From Curvibacter sp. (lineage in GTDB: Bacteria > Pseudomonadota > Gammaproteobacteria > Burkholderiales > Burkholderiaceae_C), in the NCBI GenBank assembly GCA_020248905.1, contig JADCGR010000051.1, positions 30,077-94,076 of the forward strand: a stretch of 64,000 nucleotides of DNA, written 5' to 3'. Position numbers and translations under genes: made by a program. Every line of letters starts with the position of its first letter. Position 1 is the first letter of the stretch. Of this stretch, positions 8,719 through 16,469 are shown in pieces. A model generated the notes under the pieces. That model searched no databases. It was not told the origin of the DNA and was given only the letters and a program-made list of their open reading frames with translations.

Positions 8719-9507
8719 ATGGCGAAGATATTCTGCGTGGCCAACCAGAAGGGGGGCGTGGGCAAGACCACGACGACCGTGAACCTCGCGGCGGGGCTGG
8801 CAAAGGTGGGGCAGCGCGTGCTCATGGTGGACCTGGATCCCCAGGGCAATGCCACCATGGGCTCGGGCGTGGACAAGCGCCAGCTCAAGCTCAGCCTGTA
8901 TGACGTGTTGCTTGAGTCGGCCACCATCGCCGAGGCCCGCGTTCGTAGCGAAAAGTTGATCGAAGGCGGCTGCGGCTATGACATTCTGGGCGCCAACCGC
9001 GAGCTCGCTGGCGCCGAGGTGGAGCTGGTGGATGTGGAGCGGCGCGAGAAACGCCTCAAGCATGCGCTGGCGCAGGTGAACGACGAATACGACTTCGTAC
9101 TCATCGACTGCCCGCCCAGTCTTTCCATGCTCACGCTCAATGGCCTGTGCAGCGCGCACGGAGTCATCGTGCCCATGCAGTGCGAGTACTTCGCGCTTGA
9201 GGGACTGACTGATCTGGTCAACACGATCAAGCAGGTGCATGCCAACCTCAATCCCGACCTCGAAATCATCGGCCTGCTGCGCGTCATGTTTGACCCGCGC
9301 GTCACCCTGCAGGCGCAGGTCAGCGACCAGCTCAAGGCCCACTTCGGCGACAAGGTGTTCGACGCCGTGATCCCGCGCAACGTGCGCCTCGCCGAGGCGC
9401 CGAGCTACGGCCAGCCCGGCGTGGTCTTCGACCCCGCTTCCAAGGGTGCGCAGTCCTTCATTGCCTTCGCCGAGGAGATGGTTGCCCGCCTCAAGAAGAT
9501 GAAGTAG
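8719..9507 (+). CDS. parA: Chromosome partitioning ATPase ParA (Soj)
   Basis: 262-residue ParA/MinD-type P-loop ATPase that drives movement of ParB-parS complexes over the nucleoid. The deviant Walker A KGGVGKTTTT is at residues 11-20, A' is VDLDPQGNAT, and Walker B is FVLIDCPPSLSML. It lacks the N-terminal HTH of plasmid type Ia ParAs, which fits a chromosomal Soj protein. AAGGGA about 10 bases before the ATG is a plausible ribosome site. It is separated from parB only by a small hydrolase gene. Confidence 0.96.
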   Translation: MAKIFCVANQKGGVGKTTTTVNLAAGLAKVGQRVLMVDLDPQGNATMGSGVDKRQLKLSLYDVLLESATIAEARVRSEKLIEGGCGYDILGANRELAGAEVELVDVERREKRLKHALAQVNDEYDFVLIDCPPSLSMLTLNGLCSAHGVIVPMQCEYFALEGLTDLVNTIKQVHANLNPDLEIIGLLRVMFDPRVTLQAQVSDQLKAHFGDKVFDAVIPRNVRLAEAPSYGQPGVVFDPASKGAQSFIAFAEEMVARLKKMK

Positions 9508-9535
9508 CGCGGCCAGTCGCTCCCAAAACAATAGC

Positions 9536-10075
9536 ATGCAAGCCTGTCAAGTCCTGCTCCTCCCGGGTTGGGAAAATTCCGGACCGACCCACTGGCAGAG
9601 CCGCTGGGAGGCCGCGCATGGCTATGTGCGTGTCCAGCAGCATGACTGGGAGCGCCCGCTTCGCGGCGACTGGCTCATGCAGCTTGAAGAGGCTGTCCTG
9701 GGCTGCACCGCGCAAGCCGTCCTGGTCGCGCACAGCCTGGGCTGCATCCAGGTGGCCGCCTGGGCCGCCACATCGAGGAACACCGGGCGCGTGCGCGCCG
9801 CGCTACTGGTGGCGCCGGGCGATGTGGAGCGCGAGGCGCTGCGCCCGCTGCTGCCGAGCTGGTCGCCCATTGAGCGCAAGCGCCTGCCGTTCTCCAGCAT
9901 CCTTGTCGCCAGCCGCGACGACCCCTATTGCGCCTTCGAGAAGGCGCAGGGTCTCGCTGCCGACTGGGGCGCCAAGCTGGTGGACGCCGGGCCCGCCGGG
10001 CACCTGAACGCCGACTCGAATCTGGGCACCTGGCCGGCAGGCCATGCGCTGTTGCAAGGCCTGATGGCGCAGTGA
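9536..10075 (+). CDS. RBBP9/YdeN-family alpha/beta hydrolase
   Basis: 179-residue putative serine hydrolase. The frame begins QACQVLLLPGWENSGPTHWQ, the YdeN/RBBP9 N-terminus. The nucleophile motif is VAHSLGC near residue 65. The acid is in ASRDDPYC and the catalytic His in AGHLNADSN. These give a full Ser-Asp-His triad. Substrates of the family are not established. It lies between parA and parB, a common location in Burkholderiales. Confidence 0.88.
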   Translation: MQACQVLLLPGWENSGPTHWQSRWEAAHGYVRVQQHDWERPLRGDWLMQLEEAVLGCTAQAVLVAHSLGCIQVAAWAATSRNTGRVRAALLVAPGDVEREALRPLLPSWSPIERKRLPFSSILVASRDDPYCAFEKAQGLAADWGAKLVDAGPAGHLNADSNLGTWPAGHALLQGLMAQ

Positions 10076-10106
10076 AGAACACTGTGGATTGAAAGAGCAA
10101 GAAGAT

Positions 10107-11126
10107 ATGGTGACCAAGAAACCCAAGGGACTCGGCCGCGGACTCGAAGCCCTGCTCGGCCCCAAGGTCGACGACACCCGTGCCGAAGTGGCGGCACTGA
10201 ACGAAGCGCGTGAGGGCCACGCCACGGGCAGCCTGAAGCTCGACGATCTTGTGCCCGGCACGTACCAGCCGCGCACGCGCATGGATGAAGGCGCGCTCTA
10301 CGAGCTGGCCGAATCCATCAAGGCCCAGGGCATCATGCAACCAATACTTGTTCGGCGTCTGGACGCCGAACAAGCGCGGTTGCACCGGCAAAAAGTAATT
10401 GCTCAGGGGCCCTCCCCTGAGCAAGTTCGCGCGCAAGCAAACTATGATGAGCCGCTCTACGAGATCATTGCTGGTGAGCGCCGCTTCCGAGCGGCAAAGC
10501 TCGCCGGCCTGGACAGCGTGCCCGTGCTCGTGCGCGACGTGCCCAACGAGGCCGCCGCCGCGATGGCGCTCATTGAGAACATCCAGCGCGAAGACCTCAA
10601 CCCGCTCGAAGAGGCCCAGGGCCTGCAGCGCTTGATCCGCGAATTCGGCCTCACGCATGAACAGGCTGCGCAGGCTGTGGGCCGATCGCGCAGCGCCGCG
10701 TCCAACCTGTTGCGTCTGCTCAATCTGGCCGAGCACGCGCAGGCCATGCTCATGGCTGGTGACATCGACATGGGCCACGCGCGCGCCTTGCTGGCGCTGG
10801 ACCGCGCGACGCAGATCACCGCAGCCAACCAGATCACCGCGAAAAAGATGTCGGTGCGCGAGGCCGAGAGCCTGGTGAAGAAACTCGGGGCCGAATTTAA
10901 CCTGGCCCCGCAGAAGCCGGGCAAGGAAAAGTCGCGCGACCTCAAGCGGGTGGAAGAAGAACTGTCAGACCTGCTCACCGCCGAGGTCGAGGTGCGCGTC
11001 AAGAAGCGCGTCAAGCGCCACGGTCGCGTTGAAGAGATGGGCGAGCTCAGCATCCAGTTCGGCTCGCTTGACGAACTCAATGGGCTGATCGACCGGCTGC
11101 GGCGTAGTGGTGGCAGCGGAAGCTGA
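10107..11126 (+). CDS. parB: Chromosome partitioning protein ParB (Spo0J) with an in-frame insertion
   Basis: CTP-dependent DNA clamp that loads at parS. I chose the ATG at 10107 (MVTKKPKGLGRGLEALLG, the typical ParB N-terminus); an upstream in-frame TTG at 10089 is less likely. Landmarks: LVPGTYQPRTRMDEGALYELA, the CTP-binding GERRFRAAKLAGL, ALIENIQREDLNPLEEA, the HTH around THEQAAQAVGRSRSAASN, and a C-terminal dimerisation domain. Between ILVRR and YEIIAGERRF there are about 30 residues (LDAEQARLH... to ...ANYDEPL) where close relatives, as I recall them, have roughly 5-10. That stretch is encoded by DNA with two perfect hairpins. The frame is preserved. Confidence 0.96.
   Translation: MVTKKPKGLGRGLEALLGPKVDDTRAEVAALNEAREGHATGSLKLDDLVPGTYQPRTRMDEGALYELAESIKAQGIMQPILVRRLDAEQARLHRQKVIAQGPSPEQVRAQANYDEPLYEIIAGERRFRAAKLAGLDSVPVLVRDVPNEAAAAMALIENIQREDLNPLEEAQGLQRLIREFGLTHEQAAQAVGRSRSAASNLLRLLNLAEHAQAMLMAGDIDMGHARALLALDRATQITAANQITAKKMSVREAESLVKKLGAEFNLAPQKPGKEKSRDLKRVEEELSDLLTAEVEVRVKKRVKRHGRVEEMGELSIQFGSLDELNGLIDRLRRSGGSGS
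10347..10424. repeat. Two perfect hairpins inside parB (palindromic insertion candidate)
   Basis: Hairpin A, 10347-10374: CTTGTTCGGCGTC, loop TG, then GACGCCGAACAAG, a perfect 13-bp stem. Hairpin B, 10399-10424: TTGCTCAGGGG, loop CCCT, then CCCCTGAGCAA, a perfect 11-bp stem. They are 24 bases apart and fall exactly in the extra coding segment just before the ParB CTP-binding motif. This looks like palindromic elements that inserted in frame; the origin is an inference. Confidence 0.75.
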
Positions 11127-11190
11127 TCCCCGAGTCCATCACAAACCGTTTGCGCTGAGGCAGCAGCATGATGAACCAGAGTCCCGCGCC

Positions 11191-11218
11191 CACCGTTCGG
11201 GATGAGCCTGTCGAAGCT
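11191..11218. repeat. Short REP-like dispersed repeat candidate
   Basis: CACCGTTCGGGATGAGCCTGTCGAAGCT resembles, from memory, a short repeat family with CCGTTCGG...GAGC.TGTCGAAG that is scattered between genes in many beta- and gammaproteobacteria. Only one copy is seen in this window, so its repeated nature cannot be shown here. Confidence 0.5.
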
Positions 11219-11241
11219 CTCATGCATCAGCCAGGCAGACT

Positions 11242-11976
11242 GTGAGTTTTCTCCCTCGCCTGCCCTGGCCCCTCCCTGCGTTGCTGAGCTGGAGCCTGTG
11301 CTGGCTGGCGCTCTCGCTGCTGTTGCGGGCCGGCCTTCATACCACCCATGCGCTCACGGCCGCCACCCTGCTCGGCGTGCTGCTGAGCATGCTGAGCCAG
11401 AGCTGGTGGCGGCGCGTCATCATCGGCCTGGGATTTCCGGTGTCCCTGCTGCTGGCCGGCGGGCTCGCGCTGCCAGCTGGAGGCTGGCTGCTGCCGCTGG
11501 CCCTGCTCTTGCTCATCTATCCGCTCAACGCCTGGCGCGACGCGCCGCTGTTTCCCACACCGGGCCATGCCCTCAACGAACTGCCCACCGTGGCTCCATT
11601 GGAACCGGGGGCCAAAGTGCTCGATGCGGGTTGCGGCTTGGGCCAGGGGCTGGAAGCGTTGAGACAAGCCTACCCGCTGGCTGAACTGCATGGCCTGGAA
11701 TCGAGCCGCCCGCTGGCCTGGCTGTGCGCCCGCCGTTGTCCCTGGGCGCGCGTGCAGCGTGGCGATATCTGGCAGGCCGACTGGTCGGCTTTTAAACTGA
11801 TCTACCTCTTTCAGCGACCGGAAACCATGCCCAGAGCCTACGAAAAGGCCAAAACCGAGCTTCAGGCCGGAGCCTGGCTGGTCAGTCTGGAATTTGAGGT
11901 GCCGGGCGAGCGGCCCTCGGCCACGCTGGAAGGCGCGGCGGGCAAGCGGGTGTGGGTGTACCGGCTGGGTGTCTGA
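11242..11976 (+). CDS. Membrane-anchored class I SAM-dependent methyltransferase
   Basis: 244 residues from a GTG start. The first half is strongly hydrophobic, with about three or four membrane segments (for example ALLSWSLCWLALSLLL and WLLPLALLLLIYPLNAW). The second half is a small class I methyltransferase domain with the SAM motif VLDAGCGLGQGLEAL and an acidic strand-2 end (LHGLESS). The combination of membrane N-terminus and compact methyltransferase is seen in Burkholderiales proteins of unknown substrate. It follows parB in the same direction. An upstream 25-codon frame from 11168 is not supported. Confidence 0.8.
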   Translation: MSFLPRLPWPLPALLSWSLCWLALSLLLRAGLHTTHALTAATLLGVLLSMLSQSWWRRVIIGLGFPVSLLLAGGLALPAGGWLLPLALLLLIYPLNAWRDAPLFPTPGHALNELPTVAPLEPGAKVLDAGCGLGQGLEALRQAYPLAELHGLESSRPLAWLCARRCPWARVQRGDIWQADWSAFKLIYLFQRPETMPRAYEKAKTELQAGAWLVSLEFEVPGERPSATLEGAAGKRVWVYRLGV

Positions 11977-12035
11977 GGCCCCGGGGGAACTTGCCAGGGC
12001 CGCCGCCGAGGTGATGGCTGCAGCCGCCGCGCGAC

Positions 12036-13463
12036 TCAGAGCGAGAAGATCTTGCCCGGATTCATGATGTTTTTCGGATCCAGCGCAAGCTTGATGCTGC
12101 GCATCATGTCCACGGCGCCGGCGCCTGCCTCATCGAGAAGGAAGCCCATCTTGTGGATGCCCACGCCATGCTCGCCCGTGCAGGTTCCGCCCAGGGCCAG
12201 CGCGCGGTGTACCAGTGCGTGGTTCAGTTCCTCGGCCTTGGCGTACTCGTGCGGCCTGGCCGGGTCGATGAGGTAACCGAAATGGAAATTGCCGTCGCCG
12301 ACGTGGCCCACCAGGAAGTAGGGCAGGCCACTTGCGTCGGCCTCGGTCACGGAATCGAGCAGGCAGTCGGCCAGACGGCTGATGGGCACGCAGGTGTCGG
12401 TGCTGATGGCGCGGCAGCCCGGCTTGCTCTGGATAGCCGCGAAGTAGGCGTTGTGCCGCGCGGTCCAGAGCCGGGTGCGCTCTTCGGGCGTCACGGCCCA
12501 TTCGAAGGCCTTGCCGCCGTGTTCGCCCGCGATCTCCTGCACGGCCTCGGCCTGCTCCTTCACCCCCGCAGGTGAACCGTGGAACTCCATCAGCAGCATG
12601 GGCTCCTCGCGCAGGCTGAGCCGGGAATGCGTGTTGACCATGCGCACCGTGTTCGCGTCGATCAGCTCCACACGGGCAATCGGGATGCCCATCTGGATGA
12701 TCTGGATGGTGGTGCGCACCGCTGCCTCGATGCTGGGAAAAGAGCAGATCGCGGCCGAAATGGCCTCCGGCAGGGGGTAGAGCCTGAGTGTGATCTCCGT
12801 CATCACGCCGAGCGTGCCCTCGCTGCCCACAAAGAGGCGCGTCAGGTCGTAGCCCGCCGAGGACTTCTTGGCGCGCGTGCCGGTACGGATGACCTCGCCG
12901 CTGGCGGTGACCACCTCCAGGCCCAGCACGTTCTCGCGCATGGTGCCGTAGCGCACGGCATTGGTTCCGCTGGCGCGTGTGGCGCTCATGCCGCCCAGGC
13001 TCGCGTCTGCGCCCGGGTCGATGGGGAAGAACAGGCCCGTGCTCTTGATCTCCTCGTTGAGCTGCTTGCGCGTGACGCCGGGCTGCACCGTCACGGTAAG
13101 GTCCTCCGGGGTCACGGCCAGCACGCGGTTCATGCGGCTCACGTCCACGCTGATGCCGCCCTGCACGGCCAGCAGGTGGCCTTCGAGCGAGGAGCCAACA
13201 CCGAAGGGGATCACCGGTGTGTTGTGGTCGCTGGCCAGCTTCACGGTATCGGCCACGTCCTGCGTGCTTTCGGCGAACACCACCGCCGAGGGCGGCGGCA
13301 CGTTGGTGAAGGCCGATTCGTCGCGGCCATGCTGCTCGCGCACCGCCAGTGCGGTGGAGCAGCGCTCGCCGAAGCGGGCCTTGAGCGCGCCGATCAGCGC
13401 CGCCGGCACCTCGCGCTGGTGGACTTCTGGCAGCAGATGGGCGGCGGGGGCGGGTGCGTTCAT
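12036..13463 (-). CDS. FAD-linked D-2-hydroxyacid oxidase (D-lactate dehydrogenase/GlcD-like)
   Basis: 475-residue flavoprotein of the VAO/PCMH type. The start MNAPAPAAHLLPE was chosen because residues further upstream do not look like the family. The FAD-binding domain has IPFGVGSSLEGHL and GADASLGGMSATRASGTNAVRYG. The C-terminal FAD-oxidase_C domain has the active-site region VGHVGDGNFHFG and GTCTGEHGVGIHKMG, with the metal/substrate His residues present. The sequence fits cytochrome-type D-lactate dehydrogenase (Dld/LDHD) better than true GlcD, but the two are close. It is divergent from the cobalamin adenosyltransferase. Confidence 0.9.
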   Translation of the reverse strand: MNAPAPAAHLLPEVHQREVPAALIGALKARFGERCSTALAVREQHGRDESAFTNVPPPSAVVFAESTQDVADTVKLASDHNTPVIPFGVGSSLEGHLLAVQGGISVDVSRMNRVLAVTPEDLTVTVQPGVTRKQLNEEIKSTGLFFPIDPGADASLGGMSATRASGTNAVRYGTMRENVLGLEVVTASGEVIRTGTRAKKSSAGYDLTRLFVGSEGTLGVMTEITLRLYPLPEAISAAICSFPSIEAAVRTTIQIIQMGIPIARVELIDANTVRMVNTHSRLSLREEPMLLMEFHGSPAGVKEQAEAVQEIAGEHGGKAFEWAVTPEERTRLWTARHNAYFAAIQSKPGCRAISTDTCVPISRLADCLLDSVTEADASGLPYFLVGHVGDGNFHFGYLIDPARPHEYAKAEELNHALVHRALALGGTCTGEHGVGIHKMGFLLDEAGAGAVDMMRSIKLALDPKNIMNPGKIFSL

Positions 13464-13584
13464 GGTGTCTCCGGTGGGCGGCCCCACCGGGCGCGGCGGG
13501 GCTGGGGAATAATCGTAGCTTCTGTCCGGCACGACAAATCCATCAAGTCGTGCCGCACGCCTATTTTCATCCAAGGTTGCCATC

Positions 13585-14142
13585 ATGGGAAATCGCCTGA
13601 CACAGATCGCCACCCGCACCGGGGACCAGGGCACCACCGGACTGGGGGACAACCAGCGGGTATCCAAGAACAGCCTGCGCGTGCACACTATGGGCGAGGT
13701 GGACGAGCTGAACTCCCATATCGGCCTGCTGCTGTGCGAGGACATGCCCGCCGACGTGCGCAACCTGCTGGTAGAGATACAGCACCAGCTCTTCAACCTC
13801 GGCGGCGAGCTGTCCATTCCGGGCTATGAGCTGCTCAAGCCCGAGGCCGTGCTCGCCCTGGACCAGGCCCTGGCCATCTACAACGAGCAGCTGCCCCGTC
13901 TGCAGGAGTTCATCCTGCCGGCCGGCTCGCGCGCCGCAGCTCTGGCCCATGTGTGCCGTACAGTCGCTCGCCGCGCCGAGCGCGCCCTGGTGGCCCTGGG
14001 CAACGAGGAAGCCATCAAGGACGCGCCGCGCCAGTACATCAACCGCCTCTCGGACCTGATGTTCGTGCTGGCGCGCGTGCTCAACCGCATGAACGGCGGC
14101 GACGATGTCTACTGGAAGAGCGAGCGCCTCCAGCGAGGCTGA
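13585..14142 (+). CDS. Cob(I)yrinic acid a,c-diamide / cob(I)alamin adenosyltransferase (PduO type)
   Basis: 185-residue enzyme that transfers the adenosyl group of ATP to cob(I)alamin. The N-terminal ATP motif TRTGDQGTTGLGD is intact, followed by VHTMGEVDELNSHIG. The helical core FILPAGSRAAALAHVCRTVARRAERA and YINRLSDLMFVLARVLN with the conserved Arg/Asp/Asn residues is complete. It would supply adenosylcobalamin; the methionine synthase at 41-46 kb uses methylcobalamin, so the two share a cofactor pool but not a form. The next gene overlaps its 3' end by 38 bases. Confidence 0.94.
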   Translation: MGNRLTQIATRTGDQGTTGLGDNQRVSKNSLRVHTMGEVDELNSHIGLLLCEDMPADVRNLLVEIQHQLFNLGGELSIPGYELLKPEAVLALDQALAIYNEQLPRLQEFILPAGSRAAALAHVCRTVARRAERALVALGNEEAIKDAPRQYINRLSDLMFVLARVLNRMNGGDDVYWKSERLQRG

Positions 14143-14464
14143 GCGCCTCGGCCTCGCGCTGGCGCTGCTGCTCGCTGCGATGCCCGCGCTGGCCGACACG
14201 GCGCGCTACCGCTGCGAGGCCGTCTACCTGCCCGCGCGCAGCACCTGGGTGCGCAGCGTGGAGATCGACCACGACGAGCGTCGCATCCGCACCCTGCGCA
14301 TCGACGGCGTTTCGGTGTACAGCTTTGCTATCAACGGCACCGGGATTCGCACCGCTCTGGACAACGAGCGCATCGTGTTCGACAGCGCCAGCGCGCAATG
14401 GCAAAGTGATTTCAGGGGGCTGGCGCAGGGGCAGGGGCGTTGCACGCGGGATGCCTACCCGTAG
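14105..14464 (+). CDS. Small secreted protein of unknown function
   Basis: 119 residues, not recognised. After about 14 polar residues there is a clear Sec signal: LGLALALLLAAMPALA followed by DTARYRCEA, giving a mature protein of about 90 residues. The mature part has two Cys (RYRCEAVYL near the start and GRCTRD near the end), which could form a disulphide, and a beta-rich look (alternating Arg/Ile/Val). It starts inside the 3' end of the adenosyltransferase gene, suggesting translational coupling. Coding in this frame is supported by the signal peptide; function is unknown. Confidence 0.7.
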   Translation: MSTGRASASSEAERLGLALALLLAAMPALADTARYRCEAVYLPARSTWVRSVEIDHDERRIRTLRIDGVSVYSFAINGTGIRTALDNERIVFDSASAQWQSDFRGLAQGQGRCTRDAYP

Positions 14465-14504
14465 ATGAGCGCCCGGCAATCGCGCAATCCCTCGTGCTGG
14501 TTTG

Positions 14505-15237
14505 TCAGCGAGAGCCAGTCAGTCGGCCAGACGAAACAGCATGCCAGTCTGGCCGCATTTCATCATCAGAGAATTGAAAACCGCTGTTGTCGTATGCCAG
14601 CACATGCTCGCGATGTCGGCAAAGAATGCTCCTTTCGTATCGCCCCCCCTGGCACTGCTGCGCAAGACAAAGCTGCCCACGCGCCGCCCCGCAAATACCT
14701 CGTCCATCAAGAGCTCCAGCCGCGTCCGGTTGTCGTCATTGATGCTGACCAGAATCACGCCATCGGCCGTGAGCAGCTCGCGCGCCAGCGTAAGGCGCTG
14801 GTACAGAGACTCCAGCCACTGGCTGTGGCGCCAGCGGTCGTTGGCGCCCACGTAGTGGTCGTTGTAGACCCAGTCTTTGTTGCCGGTGTTGTAGGGTCGG
14901 TCGATGTAGATCACGCGTACCTTGCCGGCATGCGTGCTGCGCAGCCGGCGCAAGCTGTCGAAGTTGTCGCCTTGGATGATGAGGTTGCCGTGTTCGGTGC
15001 AGCCCGCAGGCGTGTGGCTCTACTCGGGGACAAGGCGGGGCCGCACGACGTTGGTGTTCAGCGCCTGGACGTGTTCGATGGCGTCGCGTTCCCAATAAAG
15101 GCCGAGCTTCTGGCGCGTCAGGTGTTGGGCCAGTAGGCGCCGTAGTTTGGGCGCGGACAGATGGTCCAGGTTCTGCAGCAAGGTGCTGCGGTCGCTGGGA
15201 GGGGAGGATATATCGGGGATGTTAACGAGTCGTGGTG
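14505..15237 (-). pseudogene. Decayed N6-adenine DNA methyltransferase (type III Mod-like), truncated
   Basis: Read on the minus strand, the frame gives SAPKLRRLLAQHLTRQKLGL, then RPRLVPE followed by an amber stop, then on in the same frame through NLIIQGDNFDSLRRLRS and VIYIDRPYNTGNKDWVYNDH. These are the N-terminal half of a Mod protein of the type III/site-specific adenine methyltransferase family. Decay marks: the internal amber near 15019; the catalytic DPPY is DRPY; a frameshift near 14620, after which a second frame reads EHVLAYDNSGFQFSDDEM; and loss of the C-terminal half. No convincing start codon is left. No restriction gene is nearby. Confidence 0.85.
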
Positions 15238-15253
15238 CGCTGTCAGGTCCGGG

Positions 15254-16420
15254 TCAGGCCATTCGGGCCAGTGCCGCGCAGGCGGCGGCCAAAGGTAGGG
15301 CCGTGATGTCCGCAGCAAGCGGAATAGCTTCGTGGCCCGGGTAGATGACCAGCTTGCGCAGCGGCTTCAAATCCTCGCAGGCGATGTGAAAGCCGCGCTC
15401 CAGCTTGGGCGCAAGGCTGCGCTTGATCTCGATTGCCCAGAGCGTGCCATCAGGCCAGTGCAGCAGCAGGTCGATCTCGGCCCCTGCGCTGGTACGGTAG
15501 AAAAAGCCTTGAGCGTTCGGGGCGGCATGGGCCAGCAGGTTTTCGATGACAAAACCTTCCCAGCTGGCGCCGACGACCATGTGGGACAGTAGGCCGTCTA
15601 TATTCTCGATGTCCAGCAGCGCATGCACCACACCGCTATCACGCACATAGACCTTGGACGACTTGACCAGGCGTTTGCCGGCGTTACTGTGCCAGGGGGG
15701 CAGGCGGCGCACCAGCAACAGGGCGCACAGCAGATCGAGGTAGGCGTGGGCGGTCTTAGCGTCTACGCCGAGGTTGCGCGCCAGTTGCGCCACATTGAGC
15801 AGGCTGCCTTGTGCGTGCGCCAGCATGGTCCAGAAGCGGCGCAGCGTGTCGGCAGCGATGCGGGGGGCGAACAGGGGAATGTCGCGTTCCAGATAGGCGC
15901 GAATGAAGTTCTGGCGCCAGCGCAGGCTGCGCGCATCGCTGGGAGCCAACATGCTTTCCGGAAAGCCGCCACGCAGCCACAGCTTGTCTTGCTGCTCAGT
16001 GCCGGTCTCGCTGAGCAGCAAGGGGCCCAGTTCCAGGTAGGCGATGCGGCCGGCCAGGCTTTCGCCGGATTGCTTGAGCAAATCCAGTGAGGCGGAGCCC
16101 AGGAGCAGGTAAAGGCCGCTGCGCTGCTTTTGCCGGCGCGCCTGGTCGATCACCCCGCGCAGCACGGGGAATAACTCGGGCGTGCGGTGCACCTCGTCCA
16201 GGATGACCAGCTTGTCCAGGTGCCCCGCCAAGTAAAGCTCGGGCTGCGCCAGCTTGGCGCGGTCGCGCTCGGATTCCAGATCGAGGTAGACGCTGGGGCG
16301 GAAGCGGGCCGCCTCCAGCGCCAGAGTGGTCTTGCCGACCTGGCGCGGCCCCAGCAGCGCCACAGCGGGGTTGTGCTGCAGCTCGTCCAGCAGGAGGGCG
16401 TGGATATGGCGCTCAAACAT
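15254..16420 (-). CDS. AAA-type ATPase with DUF4143 domain
   Basis: 388 residues. N-terminal P-loop GPRQVGKTTLALEAA (about 24-38), Walker B LDKLVILDEVHRTPELFP, and a sensor region LLLGSASLDLLKQSGESLAGR. A winged-helix-like part follows, then the DUF4143 half with VRDSGVVHALL, GASWEGFVIENLL, GAEIDLLL and AIEIKR, the last two matching a PD-(D/E)XK nuclease-like core. Such proteins are often found in mobile or toxin-like contexts and their role is poorly known. It lies directly upstream of the broken methyltransferase on the same strand, so both may have arrived together. Confidence 0.88.
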   Translation of the reverse strand: MFERHIHALLLDELQHNPAVALLGPRQVGKTTLALEAARFRPSVYLDLESERDRAKLAQPELYLAGHLDKLVILDEVHRTPELFPVLRGVIDQARRQKQRSGLYLLLGSASLDLLKQSGESLAGRIAYLELGPLLLSETGTEQQDKLWLRGGFPESMLAPSDARSLRWRQNFIRAYLERDIPLFAPRIAADTLRRFWTMLAHAQGSLLNVAQLARNLGVDAKTAHAYLDLLCALLLVRRLPPWHSNAGKRLVKSSKVYVRDSGVVHALLDIENIDGLLSHMVVGASWEGFVIENLLAHAAPNAQGFFYRTSAGAEIDLLLHWPDGTLWAIEIKRSLAPKLERGFHIACEDLKPLRKLVIYPGHEAIPLAADITALPLAAACAALARMA

Positions 16421-16469
16421 CGTTGCAATTATGGAACCTCACTCCATGAATTGCAAGGATAAATTTTGC

